DNA from: an uncultured Pseudomonas sp.
GTDB lineage: Bacteria > Pseudomonadota > Gammaproteobacteria > Pseudomonadales > Pseudomonadaceae
Assembly: GCA_946886875.1 (NCBI GenBank)
Contig: CAMPJN010000298.1
Span: 1-5,077, forward strand
Direction: 5' to 3'
DNA: 5,077 nt
Under the pieces are notes generated by a model that did not search any database, was not told where the DNA came from, and saw nothing but the letters and a program-made list of their open reading frames with translations. Each line of letters begins with the position of its first letter. The stretch's first letter is position 1. This document shows, piece after piece, positions 1-5,077 of the stretch. Position numbers and translations under genes: made by a program.

Positions 1-5
1 CGATC

Positions 6-34
6 AAGATACACAGCGCACCCCTGACGCACAA
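6..34 (-). promoter_or_regulatory. weak candidate sigma-70 promoter reading out of the left edge
   Basis: On the minus strand a TTGTGC box (29-34) and a TATCTT box (6-11) are separated by exactly 17 nt. The matches to TTGACA and TATAAT are about 3/6 and 4/6, so the call rests mainly on spacing and position. It lies past the ppc 3' hairpins and would serve a minus-strand gene beyond the window. In Pseudomonas the gene after ppc in the same direction is commonly adk (adenylate kinase); that is recalled gene order and the gene itself is not in this window. Confidence 0.25.
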
Positions 35-87
35 GCCACCAAAAGTCGGATAGCCTTGCGCCCTATGACCTACCCCCAGGGTCGTTA

Positions 88-109
88 GCCGCGGGCCTCA
101 GCCCGCGGC
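88..109 (-). terminator. GC-rich hairpin downstream of ppc, possible terminator
   Basis: GCCGCGGGC (88-96) and GCCCGCGGC (101-109) form a perfect 9-bp stem with a 4-nt loop, starting 31 nt past the ppc stop codon. Neither strand has a T-run after the stem, so it is not a canonical intrinsic terminator. It could still act as a weak terminator or a 3'-end stabiliser for ppc mRNA. Confidence 0.45.
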
Positions 110-140
110 CAGGGCAGCACAAGCCCTATCACCCGGAGCG

Positions 141-2777
141 CTAGCCGGTATTGCGCAAACCTGCCGCAATACCGGCCACGCTGACCAACAAGGCCTGTTC
201 CAGAGGGCTGTCGGCCTGGTTTTCGCGTGTGCGCGAGCGCGCCAGCAGCTCGGCCTGCAGCAGATGCAGGGGGTCCAGGTAGGTATTGCGCACGCTAATC
301 GACTCCAGGGTTTCGGGGCTGTGCGCAAGCAACTGCGACTGCCCGGTCAAACCCAGTACGGCACCGATCGCCTGCGACAATAGGTCGCGTAAATGCGCCC
401 CCAAAGGTCGCAATTTGGCCTCTACAAGCCGCTCGTCGTACAGCTCGGCGATAGCGCTGTCGGCCTTGGCCAGGACCATCTCCAGCATATCGATGCGGGT
501 GCGAAAGAATGGCCATTGCTCGCGCATCTGCCCCAGCAACTCGCCCTCACCGCGTTTCAGGGCGTTGCTCAGGGCATGCTCCCAGCCCAACCAGGCCGGC
601 AGCATCAGGCGGGTCTGGGTCCAGGCGAAAATCCACGGAATCGCCCGCAAGCTTTCCACCCCGCCCTCGCGACGCTTGGCCGGACGGCTGCCGAGCGGCA
701 AGCGGCCGAGTTCCTGTTCCGGCGTGGCCTGGCGGAAATACTCGACGAACTGCGGATGCTCGCGCACCACGCCGCGATAGGCCGCGACGCCGTCGCTGGC
801 CAGCTTGTCCATCAGCTCGCGCCAGGCCGGTTGCGGGCTCGGCGGGGGCAACAGGGTGGCCTCGAGCACCGCGGCCAGATAGAGGTTGAGGTTCTGCTCG
901 GCGATATCCGGCAAGCCGAACTTGAAACGGATCATTTCGCCCTGTTCGGTGGTGCGGAAGCGTCCCGCCACCGAGCCCGGTGGCTGCGACAAGATAGCCG
1001 CATGAGCCGGACCGCCGCCGCGACCGACGGTGCCGCCACGGCCATGGAACAACAGCAGCTCGACATCGTGCTCGCGGCAGATCTGCACCAGGGTTTCCTG
1101 AGCGCGGTACTGGGCCCAGGCTGCGGCTGTGGTGCCGGCGTCCTTGGCAGAGTCGGAGTAGCCGATCATCACTTCCTGCGGACCATGCAAGCGCGCGCGA
1201 TAGCCATGCAACTCAAGCAAGCGGGCGATCACCGGGCCGGCGTTGTCCAGATCGGCAAGGGTCTCGAACAACGGCACCACACGCATCGGCCGCTGCAAGC
1301 CAGCCTCCTTCAGCAAAAGCTGCACCGCCAGCACATCGGAAGCCGCACCAGCCATGGAGATCACGTAGGAGCCGAGGGACGCCGCCGGCGCCGCGACCAC
1401 TTCGCGGCAGGTCGCCAGTACTTCCTCGGTCTCGCCACTGGATTTGAAATGATGGGGCAGCAGCGGTCGGCGGTTTTCCAGCTCGGTCAGCAAAAACTCC
1501 AGGCGCGCTTCTTCATCCCATTCGGCGTAACGGCCCAGCCCCAGATAATCGGTGATTTCGCTCATCGCTGCGGTATGCCGACTGGAATCCTGACGCACGT
1601 CCAAACGCACCAGGAACAATCCGAAGGTCGCCGCCCGGCGCAGACAATCGAGCAGCGGACCTTCGGCGATCACGCCCATGCCGCAGTCATGCAGCGACTG
1701 ATAGCAAAGCTCCAGCGGCTCCAGCAGTTCGCGATTGTCCTGCAGTACCGCGGCAGGCGGCTCCAGATCCTCGTGCAAGGCCGCCTGGGCCCAGCTGCGG
1801 GTGGCGCGCAGGCGTTCGCGCAATTGCTTGAGCAGGCTGCGATAGGGTTCTGAACTCTCCCCGACCCGCGCCAGCAGTTCGGCGCTGGCCTGCTGCATGG
1901 ACAGCCCTGCCGCCAGCTGCTCGATATCGCGCAGGTACAGGTCGGCGGCCATCCAGCGCGCCAGCAACAATACTTCACGGGTGACCGCAGCGGTGACATT
2001 GGGGTTGCCGTCACGGTCGCCACCCATCCAGGAAGCGAAGCGAATCGGTGCGGCCTCCAGCGGCAGATGAAAACCGGTCGCCGCGTGCAGCGCCTGATCG
2101 GCCTTGCGCAACACGCTGGGCAGCGCCTGCCACAGCGAATGCTCAATCACCGCAAAGCCCCATTTGGCCTCGTCCACCGGGCTGGGCCGGCTGCGGCGGA
2201 TTTCTTCGGTGTGCCAGGCCTCGGCGATCAGCCGGTGCGAACGCTGGCGAACCTCCTCGCGCTCGGCGGCCGACAAATCGCTATGATCGCCCGCGGCCAA
2301 TTGCTCGGCGATGGCGTCGTATTTCTGGATCAGGGTGCGCCGCGCCACCTCGGTCGGGTGTGCGGTCAGTACCAGTTCGATATCCAACCGGCCGAATTGC
2401 CGCGCCAAAGCTTCGCCGGCGTGACCGCTGGTTTGCAGGCGCTGCAGCAATTCGGGCAGCACATTGGCTTCGAAGGGCTCGGGCTCGCCCGGCGCACGGC
2501 GGCGGACGCGGTGGTACTGCTCGGCGATATTGGCCAGGTTGAGAAACTGGGTGAAGGCCCGCGCCACCGGCAGCAATTCATCGTCGGCCAACTGGTCGAG
2601 GCTCGCACTGAGCTGCTCAGCCCCCGCCGCCGAGCCCTGCCGAGCGCCCTTGGCGCCTTTGCGAATACGTTCGATCTTCTCCAGAAAATCCGCGCCGCGC
2701 TGGGCGCTGATGGTATTGCCCAGCAGCTCGCCGAGCTGGTGCACGTCCTCGCGCAAACGCGCGTCGATTTCCGCCAT
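141..2777 (-). CDS. ppc: phosphoenolpyruvate carboxylase
   Basis: Cytosolic enzyme that carboxylates phosphoenolpyruvate with bicarbonate to oxaloacetate and phosphate, refilling the TCA cycle; family members work as tetramers. The product is 878 residues, full length for the family (E. coli about 883). Visible landmarks are [14 protein letters not shown] with the catalytic His at 140, [14 protein letters not shown] at 247-260, [12 protein letters not shown] with Lys545 at 539-550, the glycine-rich loop [14 protein letters not shown] at 577-590, and the C-terminal [11 protein letters not shown]. The residues matching the E. coli aspartate-inhibition site appear kept: Arg586, Lys771, Arg830 and Asn876. 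Feedback inhibition by aspartate is therefore likely, as is known for bacterial enzymes. The ATG start has GGAG (2787-2790) 9 nt upstream. It is transcribed away from the 114-residue gene to its right. No frameshift or missing catalytic motif is seen, and the TAG stop directly touches an inverted repeat formed by its last codons. Confidence 0.98.
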   Translation of the reverse strand: MAEIDARLREDVHQLGELLGNTISAQRGADFLEKIERIRKGAKGARQGSAAGAEQLSASLDQLADDELLPVARAFTQFLNLANIAEQYHRVRRRAPGEPEPFEANVLPELLQRLQTSGHAGEALARQFGRLDIELVLTAHPTEVARRTLIQKYDAIAEQLAAGDHSDLSAAEREEVRQRSHRLIAEAWHTEEIRRSRPSPVDEAKWGFAVIEHSLWQALPSVLRKADQALHAATGFHLPLEAAPIRFASWMGGDRDGNPNVTAAVTREVLLLARWMAADLYLRDIEQLAAGLSMQQASAELLARVGESSEPYRSLLKQLRERLRATRSWAQAALHEDLEPPAAVLQDNRELLEPLELCYQSLHDCGMGVIAEGPLLDCLRRAATFGLFLVRLDVRQDSSRHTAAMSEITDYLGLGRYAEWDEEARLEFLLTELENRRPLLPHHFKSSGETEEVLATCREVVAAPAASLGSYVISMAGAASDVLAVQLLLKEAGLQRPMRVVPLFETLADLDNAGPVIARLLELHGYRARLHGPQEVMIGYSDSAKDAGTTAAAWAQYRAQETLVQICREHDVELLLFHGRGGTVGRGGGPAHAAILSQPPGSVAGRFRTTEQGEMIRFKFGLPDIAEQNLNLYLAAVLEATLLPPPSPQPAWRELMDKLASDGVAAYRGVVREHPQFVEYFRQATPEQELGRLPLGSRPAKRREGGVESLRAIPWIFAWTQTRLMLPAWLGWEHALSNALKRGEGELLGQMREQWPFFRTRIDMLEMVLAKADSAIAELYDERLVEAKLRPLGAHLRDLLSQAIGAVLGLTGQSQLLAHSPETLESISVRNTYLDPLHLLQAELLARSRTRENQADSPLEQALLVSVAGIAAGLRNTG
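144..176 (-). repeat. perfect 12-bp inverted repeat inside the ppc 3' end
   Basis: GCCGGTATTGCG (144-155) and CGCAATACCGGC (165-176) are exact reverse complements around a 9-nt loop. The structure covers the final eleven codons of ppc ([11 protein letters not shown]) and ends at the TAG stop. In the mRNA it would be a stable hairpin through which ribosomes must pass. No T-tract follows, so a terminator role is uncertain. Confidence 0.7.
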
Positions 2778-2958
2778 GGCCGTTGTCTCCGCTGATCCTT
2801 GAAGCCCAAGAGTGCCCAGCGCGGCAACTTCTTACAAGGGTGCGACTCCAATCCTATACCTGCACAAAGGCGATCTAGGCTTAGAGAACGGCTCAGCTAG
2901 CAGCCGGTAAGCCAATCGCACAACGGCCTTTCTCGATGGGCCCAAGGACAGACAAGCC
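2778..2958. promoter_or_regulatory. divergent intergenic region between ppc and the 114-aa gene
   Basis: This 181-bp gap must carry the promoters of both divergent genes. For the plus-strand gene, TTACAA (2832-2837) and TATACC (2855-2860) are 17 nt apart, a weak sigma-70-like pair that would leave a leader of roughly 90 nt. For ppc the same segment read on the minus strand gives TATAGGAT, but I find no convincing -35 box for it. The two candidate -10 boxes would overlap, so the promoters might compete. The promoter assignments are inference. Confidence 0.35.
2878..2913. repeat. interrupted inverted repeat upstream of the 114-aa gene
   Basis: The outer arms GGCTTA (2878-2883) and TAAGCC (2908-2913) enclose inner arms CGGCT (2889-2893) and AGCCG (2902-2906), with a 5-nt bulge on one side and 1 nt on the other. 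It lies in the divergent region, in the presumed leader of the plus-strand gene and upstream of ppc. It could be an mRNA stem-loop or a protein-binding site; neither is demonstrated. Confidence 0.4.
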
Positions 2959-3303
2959 ATGAAGATTCGCGACTTAGTCAGCAACTGGGAAGAACACGCC
3001 AAAGGCCGGCTGACCGCCACGCCCTACCAGGTGCACCTCGATGTCGAGGCCGCCGCACGTCTGGCGGCGCTGGCCGAGATGTACCCCAAACGTCGTCCCG
3101 AGGAACTGCTCGGCGAGCTGATCGGCGCCGCTCTGGAAGAACTCGAGGCGAGCATGCCCTATGTGCAAGGCAGCCAAGTGGTGGCGACCGACGAGCAAGG
3201 CGACCCGCTGTACGAAGACATAGGCCCGACCCCGCGCTTTCTGAAACTGGCGCGCAAGTATCTGCATGAGCTGAGTGCACAGCTGGACAGCACCAACCAC
3301 TGA
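2959..3303 (+). CDS. conserved small protein with ribbon-helix-helix-like pattern
   Basis: A 114-residue soluble protein of unknown function, of the kind found next to ppc in Pseudomonas (I recall PA3688 of P. aeruginosa as the counterpart, not checked). It has no signal peptide and no membrane segment. Residues 23-28 (YQVHLD) look like a short strand, 30-42 (EAAARLAALAEMY) a first helix, and 47-64 (PEELLGELIGAALEELEA) a second helix. This strand-helix-helix order and spacing resemble the CopG/Arc ribbon-helix-helix fold, suggesting a dimer that may bind DNA or protein. A second conserved-looking block (QVVATDEQGDPLYEDIGPTP, 73-92) and a C-terminal helix follow. The ATG is preceded by AAGGA (2944-2948) with 10 nt spacing. 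As I recall, some relatives carry a pilus-component label in databases; nothing in this sequence supports it. The gene is convergent with the membrane-protein gene to its right. Confidence 0.85.
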   Translation: MKIRDLVSNWEEHAKGRLTATPYQVHLDVEAAARLAALAEMYPKRRPEELLGELIGAALEELEASMPYVQGSQVVATDEQGDPLYEDIGPTPRFLKLARKYLHELSAQLDSTNH

Positions 3304-3306
3304 TGA

Positions 3307-3320
3307 CAGTTGGCCAACTG
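3307..3320. repeat. perfect 14-bp palindrome
   Basis: CAGTTGGCCAACTG equals its own reverse complement. It starts 4 nt after the TGA of the 114-residue gene and abuts the next hairpin. It could add to the termination structure or be a protein-binding site; it has no spacer, so it would make a poor RNA hairpin on its own. Confidence 0.5.
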
Positions 3321-3321
3321 T

Positions 3322-3366
3322 AGGGCGGGTGCAACCCGACAAATTGCTGCGGGTTGCACCCGCCCT
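3322..3366. terminator. bidirectional hairpin between convergent genes
   Basis: AGGGCGGGTGCAACCCG (3322-3338) and CGGGTTGCACCCGCCCT (3350-3366) are exact reverse complements, giving a 17-bp GC-rich stem with an 11-nt loop. It sits between the stop of the plus-strand 114-aa gene (3303) and the stop of the minus-strand membrane-protein gene (3394), where a shared terminator is expected. T-runs are poor on both sides. The outer GTAGGGCGGGT resembles the tips of the repeat at 4636-4857, so it may be a dispersed intergenic repeat used as a terminator. Confidence 0.7.
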
Positions 3367-3393
3367 GCGGAATTGTTGCCGTGCGGTTTCGGC

Positions 3394-3717
3394 TTACTGG
3401 TTTGCAGCGGGAGCCTGTTCGCCATTGCAGCGCACGGCGCGCTTGCGCTGATCGACCAACACGCCGCTCAGGCCCTTCTGTTCCAGATCGAACATCACCA
3501 GCACGCCATCGATGCACTGCGCCACTTGGCTGGCGGGCTTCAACGAGACTTTATAGTCCTCGCCGGGCACCGTCTTGAGCATGGTGAATTCGGATAGCAG
3601 CAAGGCATCCTCCGGCTTGGCGATGTGCAGATAGCCGTAGTAACCGAGCACCGCTACTGTGGCGCAGATGCTGGCGATGCCGGTGAGAATCAGGGGGATT
3701 GGGTTCAGTTCGCGCAT
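3394..3717 (-). CDS. single-pass inner-membrane protein of unknown function
   Basis: A 107-residue protein I do not recognise. After a short N-terminus (MRELNP), residues 7-29 form one hydrophobic segment (PLILTGIASICATVAVLGYY at 7-26) without a clear cleavage site, so an uncleaved anchor is more likely than a signal peptide. The remaining roughly 78 residues are polar and probably periplasmic. They contain two cysteines (C68 in QCIDG, C97 in RAVRCNGE) that could pair; a third, C18, is inside the membrane segment. The block CIDGVLVMFDLEQKGLSGVLVDQRKR looks like a small beta-rich domain. The ATG has GAGAG (3724-3728) 6 nt upstream. It lies 102 bp downstream of the AIM24 gene on the same strand, so cotranscription is possible. 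The sidedness and disulfide are inference. Confidence 0.8.
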   Translation of the reverse strand: MRELNPIPLILTGIASICATVAVLGYYGYLHIAKPEDALLLSEFTMLKTVPGEDYKVSLKPASQVAQCIDGVLVMFDLEQKGLSGVLVDQRKRAVRCNGEQAPAANQ

Positions 3718-3819
3718 TACGGGCTCTCAGGATGGAAAACGGTCGCCAGCGGACGAGCAGCCAGCCAGCGCAAGCCGCGCAGCTTGATGCATGCGCAGGC
3801 GCTTGGCCAGCCCGGGCGA

Positions 3820-4566
3820 CTATTTGCCGCCGGCTCGCACTTCCTCGCGGGCCTTGAAGGTCGCCTCGTACACCCGCTCAGCCAGGCGCGAGAACGGCAG
3901 ACTTTGTATCCACACCGTACCCGTGCCTTTGAGGGTCGCGAGGAATATCCCTTCGCCGCCGAACAGCATGCTTTTCAAACCGCCGGCCAGACCGATGTCG
4001 TAATCGATACCGCTGGTAAAGGCCACCAGGCAACCGGTGTCCAGGCGCAGGGTTTCGTTGTTCAGCTCCTTGCGGATCACCGTACCGCCGGCATGCACAA
4101 AGGCCAGGCCGTCACCTTCGAGTTTTTGCAGGATGAACCCCTCGCCGCCGAAGAAGCCGGCGCCCAGGCGCTTGTTGAAGCTGATTCCGACCGAAGTGCC
4201 ATGGGCCGCGCAAAGAAAGGCGTCCTTCTGGCAGATCAAGGTGCCGCCATGCTCGGCCAGTCGAATCGGTACCACTGTGCCCGGATAAGGCGCGGCAAAC
4301 GCCACCCGCGCCTGGCCTTTACCGGCATTGGAAAAGTGCGTCATGAACAACGATTCGCCGGTCAGCATGCGCTTGCCCATGCCCCACAGCTTGCCCAGCA
4401 CACCATTGCTCGAACCGTCGCCCATGCGCGTCTCGAAACGCACACCCTCGGTCATGTAGTTCATAGTCCCGGCCTCGGCGATCACCGTCTCGCCGGGGTC
4501 GAGAATGATTTCAACGCTCTGCGCCGAAGCGCCGAGGATTTCGTAATCGAGTTGATGGCTGGGCAT
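3820..4566 (-). CDS. TIGR00266/AIM24 family protein
   Basis: A 248-residue soluble protein of the TIGR00266 (AIM24, formerly DUF124) family, a beta-rich fold related to TRAP-like proteins. The yeast member Aim24 is mitochondrial and linked to inner-membrane organisation; the bacterial role is not established. Family landmarks are [14 protein letters not shown] (25-38), [12 protein letters not shown] (69-80), [19 protein letters not shown] (135-153), FTSGIDYDI (183-191) and [19 protein letters not shown] (201-219). GE-centred blocks recur three times, suggesting an internally repeated fold. It has no signal peptide or membrane segment. I chose the ATG at 4564-4566 because AGGAA (4573-4577) lies 6 nt upstream. 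The in-frame ATG at 4611 would add 15 residues ([15 protein letters not shown]), has no ribosome-binding site, and its extension does not look like the family N-terminus. The next gene on the strand encodes the 107-residue membrane protein, a possible partner. Confidence 0.92.
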   Translation of the reverse strand: MPSHQLDYEILGASAQSVEIILDPGETVIAEAGTMNYMTEGVRFETRMGDGSSNGVLGKLWGMGKRMLTGESLFMTHFSNAGKGQARVAFAAPYPGTVVPIRLAEHGGTLICQKDAFLCAAHGTSVGISFNKRLGAGFFGGEGFILQKLEGDGLAFVHAGGTVIRKELNNETLRLDTGCLVAFTSGIDYDIGLAGGLKSMLFGGEGIFLATLKGTGTVWIQSLPFSRLAERVYEATFKAREEVRAGGK

Positions 4567-4635
4567 GCGCGGTTCCTGGCAGTTCAAATTGGACGTGTCC
4601 CCGGATTGCATCCAGGCTACGAGAGCCGTGTAGTA

Positions 4636-4857
4636 CGTAGGTCGGGTTAGCGGCGATCCAGTTTAGTTGTCGTCAACACCGTGGATAAGCGCCGCGTAAC
4701 CCGACAAGACGTCCGCGCGGTGTCTGTAGATGGACAAAGCCCGATAAGTCATTACACCGCCATAGAGGCCTTGTTGGGTTACGCGGCGGCCGACGGCGAT
4801 ATCGTTGCTCGAATCGCGATAGTCGCCGCTAACCTGCGCGGCCCGACCCAACCTACG
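4636..4857. repeat. composite of two inverted REP/BIME-like hairpin units
   Basis: This 222-bp element fills most of the gap between the AIM24 gene and the partial gene. Unit A (4637-4705) pairs GTCGGGTTAGCGGCG (4641-4655) with CGCCGCGTAACCCGAC (4690-4705), with one bulged base. ATCCA/TGGAT (4656-4660, 4682-4686) and GTTG/CAAC (4666-4669, 4674-4677) extend the stem inward. Unit B (4771-4857) is the same unit in reverse: TTGTTGGGTTACGCGGCG (4771-4788) matches the reverse complement of 4690-4707 at 17 of 18 bases, and it closes with CGCCGCTAACC (4824-4834). The tips CGTAGGT (4636-4642) and ACCTACG (4851-4857) are exact inverted repeats. Unit B's outer arm carries about 14 extra bases. It encodes no transposase and no convincing ORF. 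Such elements are usually mobilised in trans and can end or stabilise transcripts. Confidence 0.8.
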
Positions 4858-4867
4858 ACTTGCAGCT

Positions 4868-5077
4868 TCATAGGATATTGGCGTAGTCGGCTTCGATCCG
4901 ATCCAGGCTCAAATGATTCAGGAAGTTGGAAAAGCACATCCAGGCCGATAGCGAGTTCAAGTCGCTGAACTGCGGCGGCAGGTATTTCGGCGGTGCGACC
5001 AGGCCTTCGTCGACCAGACGCCGCAGGATGCGCATGTCTTCCAGGGTGGTTTTGCCGCAGAACAGCAAGGGGATCTG
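4868..5077 (-). CDS. C-terminal end of an unrecognised protein (5' part outside window)
   Basis: The frame is open from the right edge (first codon CAG at 5075-5077) through 69 codons to a TAA at 4868-4870, so the gene begins beyond the window. A TTG at 5066-5068 lies inside this frame but is unlikely to be the start, because the reading frame continues upstream of it. The visible end contains QIPLLFCGKTTLEDMR, LVDEGLVAPPKYLPPQF and FSDLNSLSAWMCFSNFLNHL, with a mostly helical, soluble appearance and no membrane segment. I do not recognise the family and assign no function. It is on the same strand as the AIM24 gene but separated by 301 bp and the paired repeat element, so joint transcription is doubtful. 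Confidence 0.7.
   Translation of the reverse strand, partial: QIPLLFCGKTTLEDMRILRRLVDEGLVAPPKYLPPQFSDLNSLSAWMCFSNFLNHLSLDRIEADYANIL

Noticed and set aside
66..110. Possible degenerate third copy of the REP-like unit (GCGGCTAAC and GTAGGTC on the minus strand)
   Set aside because: Only short fragments of the arms match and the hairpin at 88-109 has a different sequence, so kinship to 4636-4857 cannot be supported.
393..1853. 486-codon plus-strand open frame opposite ppc
   Set aside because: It lies wholly antisense to an unambiguous ppc, its product is low-complexity and rich in Gln, His, Arg and Ala, and no family motif is seen. Such frames are common opposite GC-rich genes.
2067..2795. 242-codon plus-strand open frame over the ppc N-terminal half
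   Set aside because: Antisense to conserved ppc coding sequence, with no ribosome-binding site that stands out and no domain signature.
3718..3819. Open frame continuing about 30 codons past the AIM24 TAG stop, with a possible 21-codon mini-ORF (MHQAARLALAGCSS...)
   Set aside because: There is no clear ribosome-binding site, and family members normally end near this stop. It is most likely intergenic sequence without an own function; only a short CAAGC/GCTTG repeat (3771-3786) is seen.
4567..4611. In-frame N-terminal extension of the AIM24 protein from the ATG at 4611
   Set aside because: No ribosome-binding site precedes that ATG, whereas AGGAA sits 6 nt before the ATG at 4566, and the 15 extra residues do not look like the family.
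3625..4650. 341-codon plus-strand open frame opposite the AIM24 and membrane-protein genes
   Set aside because: It spans two real minus-strand genes and their gap, has no recognisable domain, and runs into the repeat element; a codon-bias shadow.
4663..4851. 62-codon minus-strand frame inside the paired repeat
   Set aside because: It is made almost entirely of the hairpin arms and their loops; an accidental frame in a repeat.

Overview
The window looks like chromosomal core sequence from a Pseudomonas-type gammaproteobacterium, probably Pseudomonas or Stutzerimonas. The evidence is high-GC coding DNA with Pseudomonas-like codon use, an 878-residue phosphoenolpyruvate carboxylase, the small conserved gene divergent from ppc, and a TIGR00266/AIM24 protein close by. 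The genus is an inference from recalled gene content and was not searched. No phage, transposase, CRISPR, tRNA or rRNA gene is visible.

Layout: positions 1-140 are non-coding, downstream of ppc. They hold a GC-rich hairpin and a weak candidate promoter pointing out of the left edge. Positions 141-2777 (minus) hold complete ppc, the anaplerotic enzyme that refills oxaloacetate; its last eleven codons form a perfect 12-bp inverted repeat. Positions 2778-2958 are the divergent intergenic region with an interrupted inverted repeat. Positions 2959-3303 (plus) encode a 114-residue protein whose pattern fits a ribbon-helix-helix-like fold. Positions 3304-3393 lie between convergent genes and hold a 14-bp palindrome and a perfect 17-bp hairpin, a likely two-way terminator.

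Positions 3394-3717 and 3820-4566 (both minus) encode a single-pass membrane protein of 107 residues and an AIM24-family protein of 248 residues. AIM24 is upstream and the pair could be cotranscribed. Positions 4567-4867 are non-coding and dominated by a 222-bp composite of two inverted REP/BIME-like hairpin units. Positions 4868-5077 (minus) hold the C-terminal end of a gene I do not recognise, cut by the window edge.

Only ppc has a well-defined metabolic role. I do not see a multi-gene novel system. The points most worth following are the possible DNA-binding fold of the protein divergent from ppc, the hairpin built into the end of ppc, and the paired repeat element.
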